This document shows, piece after piece, positions 12,909-13,245 of a DNA stretch of 13,245 bases. Within the stretch, counting starts at the first letter, position 1. Every line of letters begins with the position of its first letter. The DNA is from Lachnospiraceae bacterium UBA7093. GTDB lineage: Bacteria; Bacillota; Clostridia; Lachnospirales; Lachnospiraceae. Location of the stretch: NCBI GenBank assembly GCA_002492465.1, contig DKYT01000064.1:113913-127157 (forward strand), in the 5' to 3' direction. The notes under the pieces were generated by a model. It made no database searches. It was given only the letters and a program-made list of their open reading frames with translations, and had not been told where the DNA came from. Made by a program: the position numbers and the translations under genes.

Positions 12909-13245
12909 TTGAAAAAACTGCTGAAATGGATCCTGATACCACTGCTCCTGCTGCTGTTAACAGGCTGTGGTAAAAATACCGAACTTGAAAGCTATAAGGC
13001 AAATATGAATCAGTTTTTTGAAAATGTGAAAATATTTGACGCCTCCATAAACGCCATTGATCCCAATTCTGAAACCGCCGTCTCAGAGCTTTTAGCATTG
13101 CTGGATTCCATGAACACCTCTTTTGCCCAGATGGCTTCCCTGGAGGTGCCGGAGGGCTTTCCAGGCGTAGATCAGCTTGCCGATGAAGCAAGCTCCTACA
13201 TGGCGGAAGCAGTATCTTATTATCATCAGGCTTATGAAGGAGAAT
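12909..13245 (+). CDS. Secreted lipoprotein of unknown function (partial, TTG start)
   Basis: From TTG at 12909 the plus strand is open to the window edge (112 codons). GGAG at 12897-12900 is 8 nt upstream. The N-terminus is a lipoprotein signal: two lysines, a hydrophobic run (residues 8-17) and the lipobox LTGC with the lipidated Cys20. The mature part is polar and mostly helical (for example FFENVKIFDASINAIDPN and later SELLALLDSMN). There are no cysteines after Cys20 and no recognised motif in the visible part. The protein should be anchored on the outer face of the membrane. It is divergent from metH with 199 bp between the starts. I do not recognise the family, and the C-terminus is missing. 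Confidence 0.75.
   Translation, partial: MKKLLKWILIPLLLLLLTGCGKNTELESYKANMNQFFENVKIFDASINAIDPNSETAVSELLALLDSMNTSFAQMASLEVPEGFPGVDQLADEASSYMAEAVSYYHQAYEGE

Overview
The window looks like chromosome from a low-GC Gram-positive gut-type anaerobe, most likely a Lachnospiraceae / Clostridium cluster XIVa bacterium. The reasons are strong AGGAGG-type ribosome sites, TTG and GTG starts, a Clostridia-type LeuC, a MetH that ends after its B12 domain, and a metabolic backbone of roughly 45-55% GC. This placement is inferred from gene style, not from a marker gene.

Backbone, right to left on the minus strand: metH (cobalamin methionine synthase, GTG start), a 134-residue single-span membrane protein 2 nt behind it, ilvB, a first ilvN, a second ilvN with its own promoter and a TTG start, then ilvC. 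This run ends at a strong 12-bp-stem terminator at 5957-5986. Together ilvB, the two ilvN genes and ilvC make acetolactate from pyruvate (and acetohydroxybutyrate from 2-ketobutyrate) and reduce and isomerise it towards valine, isoleucine and, through leuC, leucine. At the left edge leuC leaves the window on the same strand. A LysR-type regulator (742-1671) is divergent from leuC, and a LysR-type box and two TGG-extended -10 promoters lie between them. At the right edge a secreted lipoprotein gene with a TTG start is divergent from metH and runs off the window.

Between the leu and ilv blocks sits a strikingly AT-rich cassette (about 1714-5911). It holds an Xre-type repressor on the plus strand and, divergent from it, a tight three-gene operon: a dynamin-like GTPase with a glycine-rich membrane segment, a coiled-coil membrane protein (ATGA overlap with the GTPase), and a coiled-coil protein with three tandem zinc ribbons (14 nt gap). 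Repressor and operon appear to be driven from back-to-back promoters that share one palindromic -35 hexamer, with dyads around them. No gene in the cassette has a metabolic signature. It reads as a self-contained, repressor-controlled membrane GTPase module, possibly for membrane stress or defence, and is the best candidate here for an undescribed system.

No tRNA, rRNA, CRISPR array, insertion sequence, T-box or riboswitch was recognised. No gap between genes exceeds 300 bp.
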